From positions 310,001-374,000 of the forward strand of contig NZXX01000013.1 in assembly GCA_002702065.1 (NCBI GenBank): a stretch of 64,000 bases of DNA. The letters are read 5' to 3'. The notes beneath the pieces were generated by a model. It ran no database searches and was not told where the DNA came from. It worked only from the letters and a program-made list of their open reading frames with translations. Shown here one piece after another: positions 25,797 to 34,404 of this stretch. This DNA comes from Anaerolineaceae bacterium. Lineage in GTDB: Bacteria; Chloroflexota; Anaerolineae; Aggregatilineales; Phototrophicaceae. Position 1 is the stretch's first letter, and each line of letters begins with the position of its first letter. A program made the translations under genes and the position numbers.

Positions 25797-26516
25797 CAGC
25801 AGCATGACGCCCAACACGACCAGCGCCCCATAAACGAGGCGGGCGAACAGGGCAGGGGAGATAGCGCGGTTGAGGCGATTGCCGATCCAGAAACCGAGGG
25901 CGATGGCTGGCAGCGACAGCGCAAAAAGTTGCAGCACGTCCGGCGTCCACAGGCCCGCCCCGGCATGGCTGATGAGGATCAGGCCATCGACGACGATGAA
26001 AAAACCCTGAAGCGTCGACCGGAACTGATCCGGCGACCAGCGGCGCATGGTGCCATACACGATCAGCGGTGGCCCGGCGATGTTATAGGCACCACCGAGC
26101 AATCCGGCGAAAAAACCAAATACATAGGTCCAGCGTTCACCCAGCTGGGGCGGCAGGGTAGGGCGCCGCAGGTAATACAGCCCGATGGCGATCAGCAGCC
26201 CGCCGAGCAGCGTCGTCAGCCAGACTTCCGGCAGCCGGGTCAGGCCCCAGACTCCCACCGGAATCCCCACCACTGCCGCCGCGATCAGCCGCCAGATCGC
26301 CCCGAAGTTAATCGCCTGCCAGTTCTTGACCAGCATCACCAGCGTCACCGCCGAGGCCATCAGCACCGAAACCGGCGCGGCGGTCTGCACCCCCAGCGCC
26401 AGGGTCAGCAGCGGTACGGCGATGAGCGCTTCGCCAAAGCCAAGCACGGACTTGGTAAAAGCGGCGGCGAACAAAACGATCAGGGTGATGGCAACTGTGT
26501 CAGGCGGCAGTGTCAT
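25791..26516 (-). CDS. TauE/SafE-family membrane permease
   Basis: A 241-residue integral membrane protein with seven to eight predicted helices. The family repeat is visible twice: FTKSVLGFGEALIAVPLLTLALG near the N-terminus and FFAGLLGGAYNIAGPPLIVYGTM in the second half. TauE/SafE proteins are proposed exporters of sulfite, sulfoacetate or other organic anions. Substrate cannot be told; proximity to the sulfotransferase operon is too distant to help. Single gene with 26 bp to the upstream SDR gene on the same strand, so the two may be co-transcribed. Confidence 0.87.
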   Translation of the reverse strand: MTLPPDTVAITLIVLFAAAFTKSVLGFGEALIAVPLLTLALGVQTAAPVSVLMASAVTLVMLVKNWQAINFGAIWRLIAAAVVGIPVGVWGLTRLPEVWLTTLLGGLLIAIGLYYLRRPTLPPQLGERWTYVFGFFAGLLGGAYNIAGPPLIVYGTMRRWSPDQFRSTLQGFFIVVDGLILISHAGAGLWTPDVLQLFALSLPAIALGFWIGNRLNRAISPALFARLVYGALVVLGVMLLL

Positions 26517-26542
26517 GGGTTTCCATTTATAGATGCAGGCAG

Positions 26543-27331
26543 TTAATCGGCGTCGGCGGCAGCACCCTTGAAATGCACGCCCGACCCGGCACCGAGCGAT
26601 TCGTTCATCGGGCGCATCCAGACCATGAACACGCGCGATTTCGGCGGCTGGGTGGCGGCGAAGACCACCGCTTCGGCCACGTCTTCCGCTTCCTGAAAAC
26701 CGTCGAGCATGGGGTCGCCGGGGGTGCGGGTGCCATTGTAGAAGCCATAATCTGTGTTGGTGCCGCCGGGTGCGATGACGCTCACCTTGACGTTGTTGGG
26801 GTAGGCTTCGTAGTCAATCGATTGGGCAAAGCCCATTTGCGCGAACTTGGTGGCGCAGTAAATCGGCTCGTTGGGCAGGCCGTTCAGCCCGGCGACGGAA
26901 CTGACGAAGATGACCCAGCCTTCCTTGCGTTGCAGCATAGGCGGGAAGAAGGCTTTCGTACACAGCCATGTCGAGCGCATGTTGGTCGTCATGATCCAGT
27001 CGTAGTCCTCGGTGGTGAGGGTGCTGACCGTGCCGTTTTTGCCGACCCCGGCATTATTCACCAGAATATCGACCTGACCGAATGTATCAAATGCGGCTTT
27101 CGCCAGTGCGTCGACGGCGGCTTCGTCGCTGACATCGGTGGGGACCGGCAGCGCCCTGGCCCCGGTGTCCAGCGCGGCGATTTCGGCGGCCAGCGAGTCG
27201 AGGTCGCTTTTGGTGCGCGAGGCCAGCACGACATGGGCGCCTTCGCGAGCCAGCGCCAGCGCCGATGCCCGTCCAATGCCTTTGCCTGCTCCGGTAACGA
27301 CCGCGGTGCGGCCTGATAAACGTCCTGCCAT
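26543..27331 (-). CDS. classical short-chain dehydrogenase/reductase
   Basis: A 262-residue classical SDR. The ATG at 27331 follows AGGAG and places the cofactor motif TGAGKGIG at residues 13-20; the frame is open 52 codons further up without homology. NNAGV, a Ser in FVSSVAGLNG and the active-site Y-x3-K in PIYCATKFAQ are all present. A later PGGTNTDYGF segment is usual for substrate binding. It will reduce or oxidise a carbonyl/alcohol with NAD(P)H; the substrate is unknown. It is divergent from the PLD-like gene across a 154-bp gap. Confidence 0.9.
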   Translation of the reverse strand: MAGRLSGRTAVVTGAGKGIGRASALALAREGAHVVLASRTKSDLDSLAAEIAALDTGARALPVPTDVSDEAAVDALAKAAFDTFGQVDILVNNAGVGKNGTVSTLTTEDYDWIMTTNMRSTWLCTKAFFPPMLQRKEGWVIFVSSVAGLNGLPNEPIYCATKFAQMGFAQSIDYEAYPNNVKVSVIAPGGTNTDYGFYNGTRTPGDPMLDGFQEAEDVAEAVVFAATQPPKSRVFMVWMRPMNESLGAGSGVHFKGAAADAD

Positions 27332-27485
27332 TTTATGTTCTCCTGAAAGAAATTGTTTCGGGCGATTGTAATGCGTTTCCGGTGCTGCGCCAATGGAGTG
27401 GCCCGCGATGGCCCTGTTTATCCTCGTTCTCTGGCCACAGGCGATATATACTCCGTCTGTGCATCGTGAGTATATGGAGTCTGCC

Positions 27486-28871
27486 ATGTCGCGCGCTTAC
27501 CTCGTTGAATCGATTCCGACGGGCCTGGAAGATTTACGCACTGCCGACGGCCATTACACGGAAGCGGTGCTGCACCGGCTGGTCGAACAGACCCGGCACA
27601 GCATCGACCTGACCGCCATGTACTGGACGCTGCGCACGGATAACACCCGCCCGGATGAAATGGGCCTGACCGAAGAACGCTTGCTCGAACTGGGGGCAGA
27701 CCACGGACGCAGCCTGTTTGATGCCTTGCTGAGTGCGGCGGCGCGCGGCGTGCACATTCGCATTTTGCAAAGTCCCGGCTTTGGCGATGCCGCTGAATCC
27801 GAAGTGCTGCGCGAGCAGTTCCCGGAGCAGGTGGAGATTCGCCAGATCAACATGGTGGACTGGTACGAATCCGGCATTATGCATCACAAGCTGTGGATCT
27901 TTGACCAGACCGCCTTTTATCTCGGTTCGGCCAACATGGACTGGCGCGCGCTGACTCAGGTGAAGGAAATCGGCATCGGCGTGGAGGCTGCGCCGGAGCT
28001 GACGGCGGACGTCGTCCGCTTTTACGACACCTGGTGGGCGTTCTGTGCGCTGGAACCGTCGACGCGCCGTGTGTTCGACCCGGCAGTTCGTATCGAGCGT
28101 GTGGTTCCGGCCTGGTCGGCGTTGGTCCCGGTGGCAGATCGTGCCCCAAATCCGCTGGATCAGCCGCATCTGCGCACCTCATACAACCTGACTCATCCGT
28201 TGCCAGTCACGCTGAACGACGCGCCCGCTACGGTGGTCATCACCAGCAGCCCGCCGGAAATCTGCCCGCCCGGTCGCACCACTGACCTGGACGCCATGCT
28301 GCACACCATCCACGAAGCCGAAGAATCCCTCTGCCTGAGCTTCATGAACTTTGTGCCACTGGGGTTTTACGGCGGCACCTATGACCACAGCGACGACAAG
28401 ATGAAGATTGATGGGCAGCTTGCCATGCCGCTGTGGTGGCCGGACTTCAACGACGCGCTGATTCAGGCGGCGGTCACACGCGGGGTGCAGGTGCGCCTGC
28501 TCATGAGCCGCTGGGCGCATACCTCGCCCTATACCGAGCCGTATCTCCGTGCCCTGCGCGATACAGCCCGTGCGGCGCTGGCGAACCCGCACATGGGCAG
28601 CGGCACACTCGACATCAAGTGGTTTCTGACGCCCGGCTGGGATCGGGTGGCGGGCACGAACCGGCAGTATCCGGAGTTCAGCCGCGTGAACCATACCAAG
28701 TACATCGTCAGCGACAAGCGTGTGAATATCGGCACGTCGAATATCTCGTGGGGCTACTTCGCCACCACCAGCGGCACGAGTTTCAACAGCGACCATGCCG
28801 ACCTTGTGCGCCAGCTTCAGGCCGTCTTTGACCGCGATTGGGAGTCGCGTTACGCCTATCCGCTGGTGTAA
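27486..28871 (+). CDS. phospholipase D-like protein (PLD3/4-type motifs)
   Basis: A 461-residue protein with two PLD half-sites: H133-H-K135 followed by LWIFDQTAFYLGSANMD, and H403-T-K405 followed by YIVSDKRVNIGTSN. The ATG at 27486 is 6 bp after GGAG; an upstream in-frame ATG at 27474 precedes that site. The HxK...D...GS.N pattern means a complete dimer-like active site forming a phospho-His intermediate. The SIDLTAMYWTLR segment and the second-site form resemble eukaryotic PLD3/PLD4 exonucleases and poxvirus K4 more than cardiolipin synthases. No signal peptide was seen. It may act on nucleic acid or on phospholipid. Confidence 0.82.
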   Translation: MSRAYLVESIPTGLEDLRTADGHYTEAVLHRLVEQTRHSIDLTAMYWTLRTDNTRPDEMGLTEERLLELGADHGRSLFDALLSAAARGVHIRILQSPGFGDAAESEVLREQFPEQVEIRQINMVDWYESGIMHHKLWIFDQTAFYLGSANMDWRALTQVKEIGIGVEAAPELTADVVRFYDTWWAFCALEPSTRRVFDPAVRIERVVPAWSALVPVADRAPNPLDQPHLRTSYNLTHPLPVTLNDAPATVVITSSPPEICPPGRTTDLDAMLHTIHEAEESLCLSFMNFVPLGFYGGTYDHSDDKMKIDGQLAMPLWWPDFNDALIQAAVTRGVQVRLLMSRWAHTSPYTEPYLRALRDTARAALANPHMGSGTLDIKWFLTPGWDRVAGTNRQYPEFSRVNHTKYIVSDKRVNIGTSNISWGYFATTSGTSFNSDHADLVRQLQAVFDRDWESRYAYPLV

Positions 28872-28925
28872 CGGTGAGAACTGTTGGTGTCTCGGCGGCC
28901 AGCCAGATGAACCACGCACACACCG

Positions 28926-28957
28926 GTAGAGGACGATCTGCGTAACGGCGTCCCTAC
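28926..28957. repeat. GTAGGGG-family hairpin (degenerate)
   Basis: GTAGAGGACG and CGTCCCTAC flank a short loop in the 129-bp gap between the PLD-like gene and the next SDR gene. It matches the family consensus loosely, with one extra base in the left arm. Confidence 0.45.
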
Positions 28958-29000
28958 GATTGTGCGCATTTGATGAATTCTCAAGCTATAAGGGGGAAAG

Positions 29001-29732
29001 ATGACGACACTTGTCGTTGGCGCCACAGGTGCGACCGGACATTTGCTGGTGCGGCAGCTGCTTGATCGTGGCCAGCACGTCCGCGTGATTGTCCGTTCAC
29101 CGGACCGGTTACCAGAGGATATCCGCAAGCATGAAAATGTGTCCGTAGTTCAGGCAAGTCTGCTCGATCTGAGCGACGCTGAACTCGCCAGCCACGTGCA
29201 GGGGTGCGACGCGGTGGCGTCGTGTCTGGGGCACAACATGACGTTAAAGGGCCTTTTTGGGCATCCGCGCCGCCTTGTCACCGACGCGGTCCGACGCTTG
29301 TGCGCCGCTGTCCAGGCCAACCAACCCGATCAGCCAGTCAAGTTTGTGCTGATGAACACGACCGGTAACCGCAACCGTGATCTGGCGGAGCCAGTTTCGT
29401 TTGCCGAGACCGTCGTGATCGGGCTGTTTCGGCTGCTGCTGCCACCGCACGTGGATAACGAGCAGGCGGCGGACTATCTGCGCACTGGCGTCGGTCCAAA
29501 CAATGCCGTGATCGAGTGGGCGGTGGTTCGGCCCGACAATCTCATTGATGAAACCTCAGTCACCCCGTACACCGTCCACGCCTCACCGACGCGAAGCGCA
29601 ATATTCGATGCAGGCAAGACCAGCCGCATTAATGTGGCGCACTTCATGGCAGAACTGATCGTAGACGACGACACATGGCACCAATGGCAGGGACAAATGC
29701 CCGTACTCTACAACGACGCCCCGGCGAAGTAA
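29001..29732 (+). CDS. NAD(P)-binding atypical SDR protein
   Basis: A 243-residue protein beginning MTTLVVGATGATGHLL, the GATGATG dinucleotide-binding loop of the NAD(P)H-binding (NmrA/BVR-B-like) atypical SDRs. There is no Y-x3-K active site, in keeping with that branch, whose members often act as reductases or redox sensors. VSVVQASLLD follows the usual fold, and VVRPDNLIDE occurs in the C-terminal part. The start is preceded by AGGGGGAAAG. No neighbour indicates a substrate. Confidence 0.82.
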   Translation: MTTLVVGATGATGHLLVRQLLDRGQHVRVIVRSPDRLPEDIRKHENVSVVQASLLDLSDAELASHVQGCDAVASCLGHNMTLKGLFGHPRRLVTDAVRRLCAAVQANQPDQPVKFVLMNTTGNRNRDLAEPVSFAETVVIGLFRLLLPPHVDNEQAADYLRTGVGPNNAVIEWAVVRPDNLIDETSVTPYTVHASPTRSAIFDAGKTSRINVAHFMAELIVDDDTWHQWQGQMPVLYNDAPAK

Positions 29733-29749
29733 CGTTTCGCAGTGGTTTT

Positions 29750-29800
29750 TCTCCCCCTCGCCATAACAGAGCGGCATGGAGAGGGGGCCGGGGGTGAGGT
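29750..29800. repeat. dispersed CCCCCTC/GAGGGGG intergenic repeat
   Basis: CCCCCTC (29753-29759) pairs with GAGGGGG (29781-29787) around CGCCATAACAGAGCGGCATG, then GGGGGTGAGGTCAAC follows. The composition and the GGGGTGAGG tail recur at 50781-50850 and 59214-59239. It lies 18 bp after the preceding stop codon and might also terminate transcription. Confidence 0.55.
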
Positions 29801-29861
29801 CAACGAACACCAGACGTCGATAGACAGTACTACAATACAGGCAGCTAAAAGGAGGTGAGGC

Positions 29862-29956
29862 ATGATCGTTTATGAGGAAGCCGTTCAACTCACCAAGCGG
29901 TTAATCCGTGTTCCTCTATGACAAACGAACCTGTGCAACCGGGCAAGTCACGGTAA
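29862..29956 (+). pseudogene. remnant of an M20-type peptidase gene, N-terminus only
   Basis: A perfect ribosome site (AAAGGAGGTGAG) precedes an ATG at 29862 that opens a frame of 19 codons ending RLIRVPL-stop. Removing one missing base near 29914 lets the reading continue in the next frame as PSMTNEPVQPGKSR up to a stop at 29954-29956. EEAVQLTKRLIRVPS.TNEP is the typical start of M20 (ArgE/DapE/CPG2-like) peptidases. Only about 31 codons remain of a normally 350-450-codon gene; the rest is gone and the heparinase gene begins 42 bp later. The assignment is by eye from a short stretch. Confidence 0.5.
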
Positions 29957-29997
29957 GCTCATCGCATTGACAAGCACTTAAATATTGAGGCTGAAAA

Positions 29998-32559
29998 ATG
30001 AATACATTTCTTGAACCCCTGCGCGACTATAGCGTGAAGGCCCCCAACAGCCTGCCGCCGGATATTCTGCCGTGGGAACGCAGCGCCGACTGGAATCTGG
30101 ATCATGCCGCGCGGGTGACACTCGGCCTGCTGGTGGCGGGCGACCGGTCGAGTGACCTGCTGTTCGCGGCGGCGGATTACCTGCTCGTGTTCTGCAACGA
30201 AGGCTACGGTCGGCCTGTTCTTGAGGATGCGCTGCTGCTCAACGGTACCGCGCTGGCCCTGTGCGGCTATCTGTGCGATCACCCGGAAGCGGCTCTATGG
30301 CGGCAGACCGGCTGTGCCCGGCTGGCGACCGAAGCCCACGAACGCCGCGCCGCGCTGAGCGACACGATGATGGCCCGCTGTTTGCTGGCCGTCTGTCAGG
30401 TGGCCGATGAGCTGGACGCGCCCATCCTGGCGGACCTGATCACGCTGCGTGAACGGATGTGGGGCCGGCTGCTCGATCATTCGCGCGCCGAACGGTTGCA
30501 AATCACCGAGGACGATTTTCCCAAGCACATGGCCGAGCCGGTGCCGGTGGGGCAGGTGGGTGCGTTGATGCGGAGCCGGCCCTGGCAGCAGCAGGTTCGC
30601 ACGCTCAACCTGATGGGCGGCGACAAGGAAGAAGCCGACAACGCCTGCAACAACCTGCTGACCCTGCGCGCGCACATGCTGGTGCGGCACCAGTTCGGCA
30701 GTGAGATCGACTGGAACCTGCGCCTGTTCGATGACAAAGAGTCGACGGTCAGCCTGGGGGCGCAATCGTTCATTCGCAACCTGGGCGCGGTGTATGCCGA
30801 CACCGGCGACGACAAGTATGCGGCCCATGCGGCGCGGCTGCTGTGGTCGTTCTATAACCTGAACCCGCTGCCCAATCACAAACAGTATCTGGGGCCGTGG
30901 CGCACGCTGGAAGTCGGCAACCGCCAGTGTAATATGTGGCCGGGCGCGCTCGGCTTGCTGGGGCAGACGGAGGCCTTCGACACAGCGACTCATGCCATGC
31001 TGGCCCGGTCCCGGCTGGATCATATCCGCTATGCGCTGGCGTTTTGTGGCGGGGCGAACAACTGGTATCAGGTCGAGGCGGCGGGGATGGCGGCAGCGGC
31101 CCTCAGCTCACCGGAACTGACGCTGACCGACACTTACCTGCGCATTGCGATGCGGCGGCTGCGCTGGATCAACAGCTTCGCCTATTACGACGATGGTTTC
31201 CAGTTCGAGCTGACGCACGGCTATCATGTGTTCCCCACGCTCTCCATCTTTTCGGTGGTGCAGGTGGCGCAGGCGCGCGGTGTCGAGCTGCCAGCGGATT
31301 ATATGGCGCTGGTGGAACGGGCGCACGACATGTATCTCTATGCCCAGCAGCCCGATCATCTGCTGCCCACCTTCAACGATTGCAACCCGAACCCGATGGA
31401 CCCGGCCCCACTGCTGCAAGCGGCGGCGGATGCCTTCGACCGTGATGATTTCCGCTGGGGCGCGACTCATGGCGCAGCCGGGCAGGCGCCGGATCATGCC
31501 TCGCACGATTGGCCTTCAGCCGGGTATTACGTCATGCGCGACCAGTGGGGTGACGATGGCCAGTATCTGTTCTTCGATGGCGCACCCTGGGGGGCCTCGC
31601 ACCAGCATGAGGACAAGCTCACATTTGTGCTGTATGCCGGTGGACGGCTGCTGATCGGCGACCCGAATATCTACAGCTATGCCTGGACGGAACAAACCCA
31701 TTACTTCAAATCCTCACGGGCGCACAACGTCGTTATGATCGACGGCATGGGGCAGGCGCGCCGCTACCGGCCCGAAGCCCGCCTGACCACGCTGGGCCGC
31801 AACGAATGGGTCAGCCATGCGGCGTTTGATTTTGTCAGCAGCGAATATCTCGAAGGTTTCGCGCCGGACGTGTTTCATTCCGAACGAGACTGGTGGACGG
31901 CTGAGCACGATAGGGTCGACAGCCGCTTCAGCCACCGCCGCGCCATGTTCTACGTCAAGCCGGGCTACTGGATTCTGTGCGATCTGATCCGGGGCGAGGA
32001 TGATGACGCGCACGCGCTGGAGCAAATCTTCCACATCGCGCCGATCTTTGACCTGGAATCCGACGAACCGCTGCGGGCCGGGGAAGTCGCTGTGGCGCCG
32101 CAGGCCGTTGTCAGCCAGAACGCTGGCGTCAGCAATGTGGCGATCCTGCCGGTGGATTCCGACGGCCTGACCGCCCGCGCCCAGAAAGGCGAAACCAGCC
32201 CGGCGCGAGGTTGGTATGGTATTATGGGCGAGTTCCCGGCGTGGGATGTCACGCTGGCAACGCAGACGGCGCTCCCGGCGCGGCTGGACGCGGTGCTGTT
32301 CCCGCTGGAACCCGGCAGCGATGCGTATCCAGCTGTGACACGTCTGCGGCGCGATCCACAGGTGACGGCCTTCCAGATCACCGGCGCTGGCTTCGACGAT
32401 ACCTTTATCCTGTGCGAAGAAGACGCCGGACCCGTAACGGTAAACGACATTACGTTCGAGGGGCGGGCGCTGCTGCTGCGCCGTCAGCCGGAACTGCGGG
32501 CGCTGGCTGTCGATGCCAGAACCGTGCAGGTCAGCGGGGCGGATGTCGTACCCGAATAA
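29998..32559 (+). CDS. heparinase II/III-family polysaccharide lyase
   Basis: An 853-residue protein. The N-terminal half (to about 480) is helical and toroid-like, with ANNWYQVEAAGMAAAAL and DDGFQFELTHGYHVFPTLSIF as in heparinase II/III and alginate-lyase-type domains. The C-terminal half is a beta-sandwich domain opened by WGASHQHEDKLTFVLYAGGRLLIGDPNIYSY, the family's conserved H.H.D motif. No signal peptide is seen, so it would act inside the cell on imported oligosaccharides. Family members cleave uronic-acid polymers such as heparan, alginate or oligoalginate; the substrate here is open. It may work with the uptake systems at 44-63 kb. Confidence 0.82.
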   Translation: MNTFLEPLRDYSVKAPNSLPPDILPWERSADWNLDHAARVTLGLLVAGDRSSDLLFAAADYLLVFCNEGYGRPVLEDALLLNGTALALCGYLCDHPEAALWRQTGCARLATEAHERRAALSDTMMARCLLAVCQVADELDAPILADLITLRERMWGRLLDHSRAERLQITEDDFPKHMAEPVPVGQVGALMRSRPWQQQVRTLNLMGGDKEEADNACNNLLTLRAHMLVRHQFGSEIDWNLRLFDDKESTVSLGAQSFIRNLGAVYADTGDDKYAAHAARLLWSFYNLNPLPNHKQYLGPWRTLEVGNRQCNMWPGALGLLGQTEAFDTATHAMLARSRLDHIRYALAFCGGANNWYQVEAAGMAAAALSSPELTLTDTYLRIAMRRLRWINSFAYYDDGFQFELTHGYHVFPTLSIFSVVQVAQARGVELPADYMALVERAHDMYLYAQQPDHLLPTFNDCNPNPMDPAPLLQAAADAFDRDDFRWGATHGAAGQAPDHASHDWPSAGYYVMRDQWGDDGQYLFFDGAPWGASHQHEDKLTFVLYAGGRLLIGDPNIYSYAWTEQTHYFKSSRAHNVVMIDGMGQARRYRPEARLTTLGRNEWVSHAAFDFVSSEYLEGFAPDVFHSERDWWTAEHDRVDSRFSHRRAMFYVKPGYWILCDLIRGEDDDAHALEQIFHIAPIFDLESDEPLRAGEVAVAPQAVVSQNAGVSNVAILPVDSDGLTARAQKGETSPARGWYGIMGEFPAWDVTLATQTALPARLDAVLFPLEPGSDAYPAVTRLRRDPQVTAFQITGAGFDDTFILCEEDAGPVTVNDITFEGRALLLRRQPELRALAVDARTVQVSGADVVPE

Positions 32560-32660
32560 TCCATCGTAGTACGCTCTGAGTGTCGCTCTGTGAATACGAG
32601 CCGACGACTCAGATTTGATCTTATCGACCGAATGAATCAATTTCGTACAGTCGCAGGGAT

Positions 32661-32694
32661 AGGCTTCTGGGCCGACACACCGATCGGCCCCTAC
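32661..32694. repeat. GTAGGGG-family-like hairpin
   Basis: GGGCCGA (32669-32675) and TCGGCCC (32684-32690) followed by CTACTG, with an 8-nt loop. It resembles the family with GGCCGA replacing GGCGA and lies in the 186-bp gap upstream of the aldo/keto reductase gene. Confidence 0.5.
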
Positions 32695-32745
32695 TGATGT
32701 GCGTGTTTGATCAGGTTGGTCGATTAACAAGGCAAGGAAGAAGAC

Positions 32746-33753
32746 ATGCAGTATACAAAACTTGGTAAATCCGGCATGACGGTCAGTAAAGTCTGCCTGG
32801 GGACGATGCACTTTGGCGGCCCAACATCCGAGGAAGACGCGTTTGCCATTATGGACAAGGCGCTGGAAATGGGCATTCAGTTCTTCGATACGGCCAATGT
32901 GTATGGGGGTGATGGCGGCAAGGGGAAGTCCGAAGAAATCATCGGCAAGTGGTTCGCGTCGCGCAGCGGCAGCCGCGATCAGGTGGTGCTGGCGACCAAA
33001 GTCTATAATCCGATGGCGACCGGTGAGGTACCCAACGAAGACCGGGGTATCTCCGCCTACAAAGTCCAGAAGCATCTGACGGATTCGCTGCGCCGGCTGC
33101 AAACCGATCATATTGACCTCTATCAGGTCCATCATATCGACCGCCGTGTGACTGCCGAAGAATTCTGGGGAACCTTCGACCGGGTCATCAACGATGGCAA
33201 AGTGCTGTATATGGGGTCGAGTAACTTCCCCGGGTGGGGCCTGGCCAAACACCAGATGGAGGCTTTGCAGCGCGGCTCGATGGGCTTTATCTCCGAGCAG
33301 ACCATGTACAGTCTGCTGTGTCGCATGCCGGAACTGGAGGTGCTGCCCGCCGCTGAAGAATTTGGCATTGGGGTGATCCCTTATATGCCGCTGGCAGGGG
33401 GCTTGCTGACCGGCAAAAAGACATCGGTCACCGGTTCCAGAACGGCGGCGGTCGAAGGGGAGTATGGCATCTACCTCGGTGATACCAATGAGCAGATGGC
33501 CGCTTTTTCAGAGCTGTGCCAGCAGATTGGCGAGAAGGAACATGTTGTCGCCATTGCCTGGACTCTGGCTCATCCCGCCGTGGCTTCGCCGATTGTTGGC
33601 GTGCGCACCGTCAACCACCTGGAAGGGCTGGATCGTGCGGCTGAACTGGTGCTGGACGATGAGACGTTGGCAAAGCTGGACGCCATCTTCGACATTAACC
33701 GGGGGCGTCCGCTGCGCACCGGCAAGCCAGCGCCAGAAGCGTACGCTTGGTAG
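32746..33753 (+). CDS. aldo/keto reductase
   Basis: A 335-residue (beta/alpha)8 NADPH-dependent oxidoreductase. MQYTKLGKSGMTVSKVCLGTM is the family opening; the catalytic tetrad is Asp and Tyr in FFDTANVYG, Lys in LATKVYNPM and His in YQVHHID. The C-terminal WTLAHPAVASPIVGVRT and the late LEGLD box bind the cofactor. It resembles the YajO/Tas and potassium-channel-beta type. It probably reduces a sugar or aldehyde, but no substrate can be named. Ribosome site GGAAG lies upstream. Confidence 0.92.
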   Translation: MQYTKLGKSGMTVSKVCLGTMHFGGPTSEEDAFAIMDKALEMGIQFFDTANVYGGDGGKGKSEEIIGKWFASRSGSRDQVVLATKVYNPMATGEVPNEDRGISAYKVQKHLTDSLRRLQTDHIDLYQVHHIDRRVTAEEFWGTFDRVINDGKVLYMGSSNFPGWGLAKHQMEALQRGSMGFISEQTMYSLLCRMPELEVLPAAEEFGIGVIPYMPLAGGLLTGKKTSVTGSRTAAVEGEYGIYLGDTNEQMAAFSELCQQIGEKEHVVAIAWTLAHPAVASPIVGVRTVNHLEGLDRAAELVLDDETLAKLDAIFDINRGRPLRTGKPAPEAYAW

Positions 33754-33835
33754 AATGTTAACCAGACTTTGAGGTTGAACTGGATCGGCCTTGTCTATGC
33801 CATCCAGTCCAATCAGATACGAACAGGGGACGTTC

Positions 33836-34282
33836 ATGGCTCCGATTCATACGGCTGCGTCGATCGTGGTTCAGCGACCTATCGAGGTTGTGTTTGAGGC
33901 GTTTCTGAACCCGGACACCTTTACCGAGTGGTTTGGCATGGCAGAGGAAATCCGCGATTTTTCCGGGCATCCCATCGGTGTGGGGACGACGTATACGGGT
34001 ATCGGGCGTGTGATGGGGCAGGAAATCATCAATGCGGTGGAGATTATTGAATATGATCCGCCGCATCATGTGGTGGTGCAGTCCGATTCACCAGTGATTC
34101 GGGGGCGCAACCACATGGATTTCACCCCCATTGCGGACGACGCGACCCAGATCGACATTGCGCTGACAGGCGAAACCGCCGGGGTGCTGTCTCGGCTGGC
34201 GCTGCCGGTGCTGCGCGGCCAGATTCAGAAGCAGATGCACGGCGATTTGCAGCGCTTCAAACGGATGATCGAGGCGCGTTAA
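33836..34282 (+). CDS. SRPBCC-family protein
   Basis: A 148-residue START-like protein. The ATG at 33836 follows AGGGGA by 6 bp; an in-frame ATG 45 bp upstream lacks a site. ASIVVQRPIEVVFEAFLNPDTFTEWF is the polyketide-cyclase/SRPBCC opening, and GVLSRLALPVLRGQIQKQMHGDLQRFKRMIE forms the closing helix. Ligand unknown. It is a single gene, downstream of an aldo/keto reductase by 82 bp. Confidence 0.85.
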   Translation: MAPIHTAASIVVQRPIEVVFEAFLNPDTFTEWFGMAEEIRDFSGHPIGVGTTYTGIGRVMGQEIINAVEIIEYDPPHHVVVQSDSPVIRGRNHMDFTPIADDATQIDIALTGETAGVLSRLALPVLRGQIQKQMHGDLQRFKRMIEAR

Positions 34283-34404
34283 GTCGATAGTCAACAGCTG
34301 ACAGTTGTCAGTCAGAGATGGAATGACCGTGAATTACTGACCAACACCGGGATACAGTAAACGAGCATATTTTGGCTGAAGACTGTTGACTAAGGACTGT
34401 CGAC
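34283..34404. repeat. MITE-like element with GTCGA.AGTC...TCAACAG ends
   Basis: The left end (34283-34297, GTCGATAG TCAACAG) is matched by the complement of the right end (34382-34404, CTGTTGACTAAGGACTGTCGAC), with a 4-6-bp insertion in the right arm. Inside are CTGACAGTTGTCAG and similar pieces. Shorter fragments of the same sequence occur near 15892, 17099, 42297 and 56036. The right end runs into the Gfo/Idh gene and encodes its last residues (ITVDSP-stop). Confidence 0.5.

Noticed and set aside
31714..33252. 512-codon open frame on the - strand across the heparinase and aldo/keto reductase genes
   Set aside because: It spans the boundary of two well-supported + strand genes and shows no recognisable domain.
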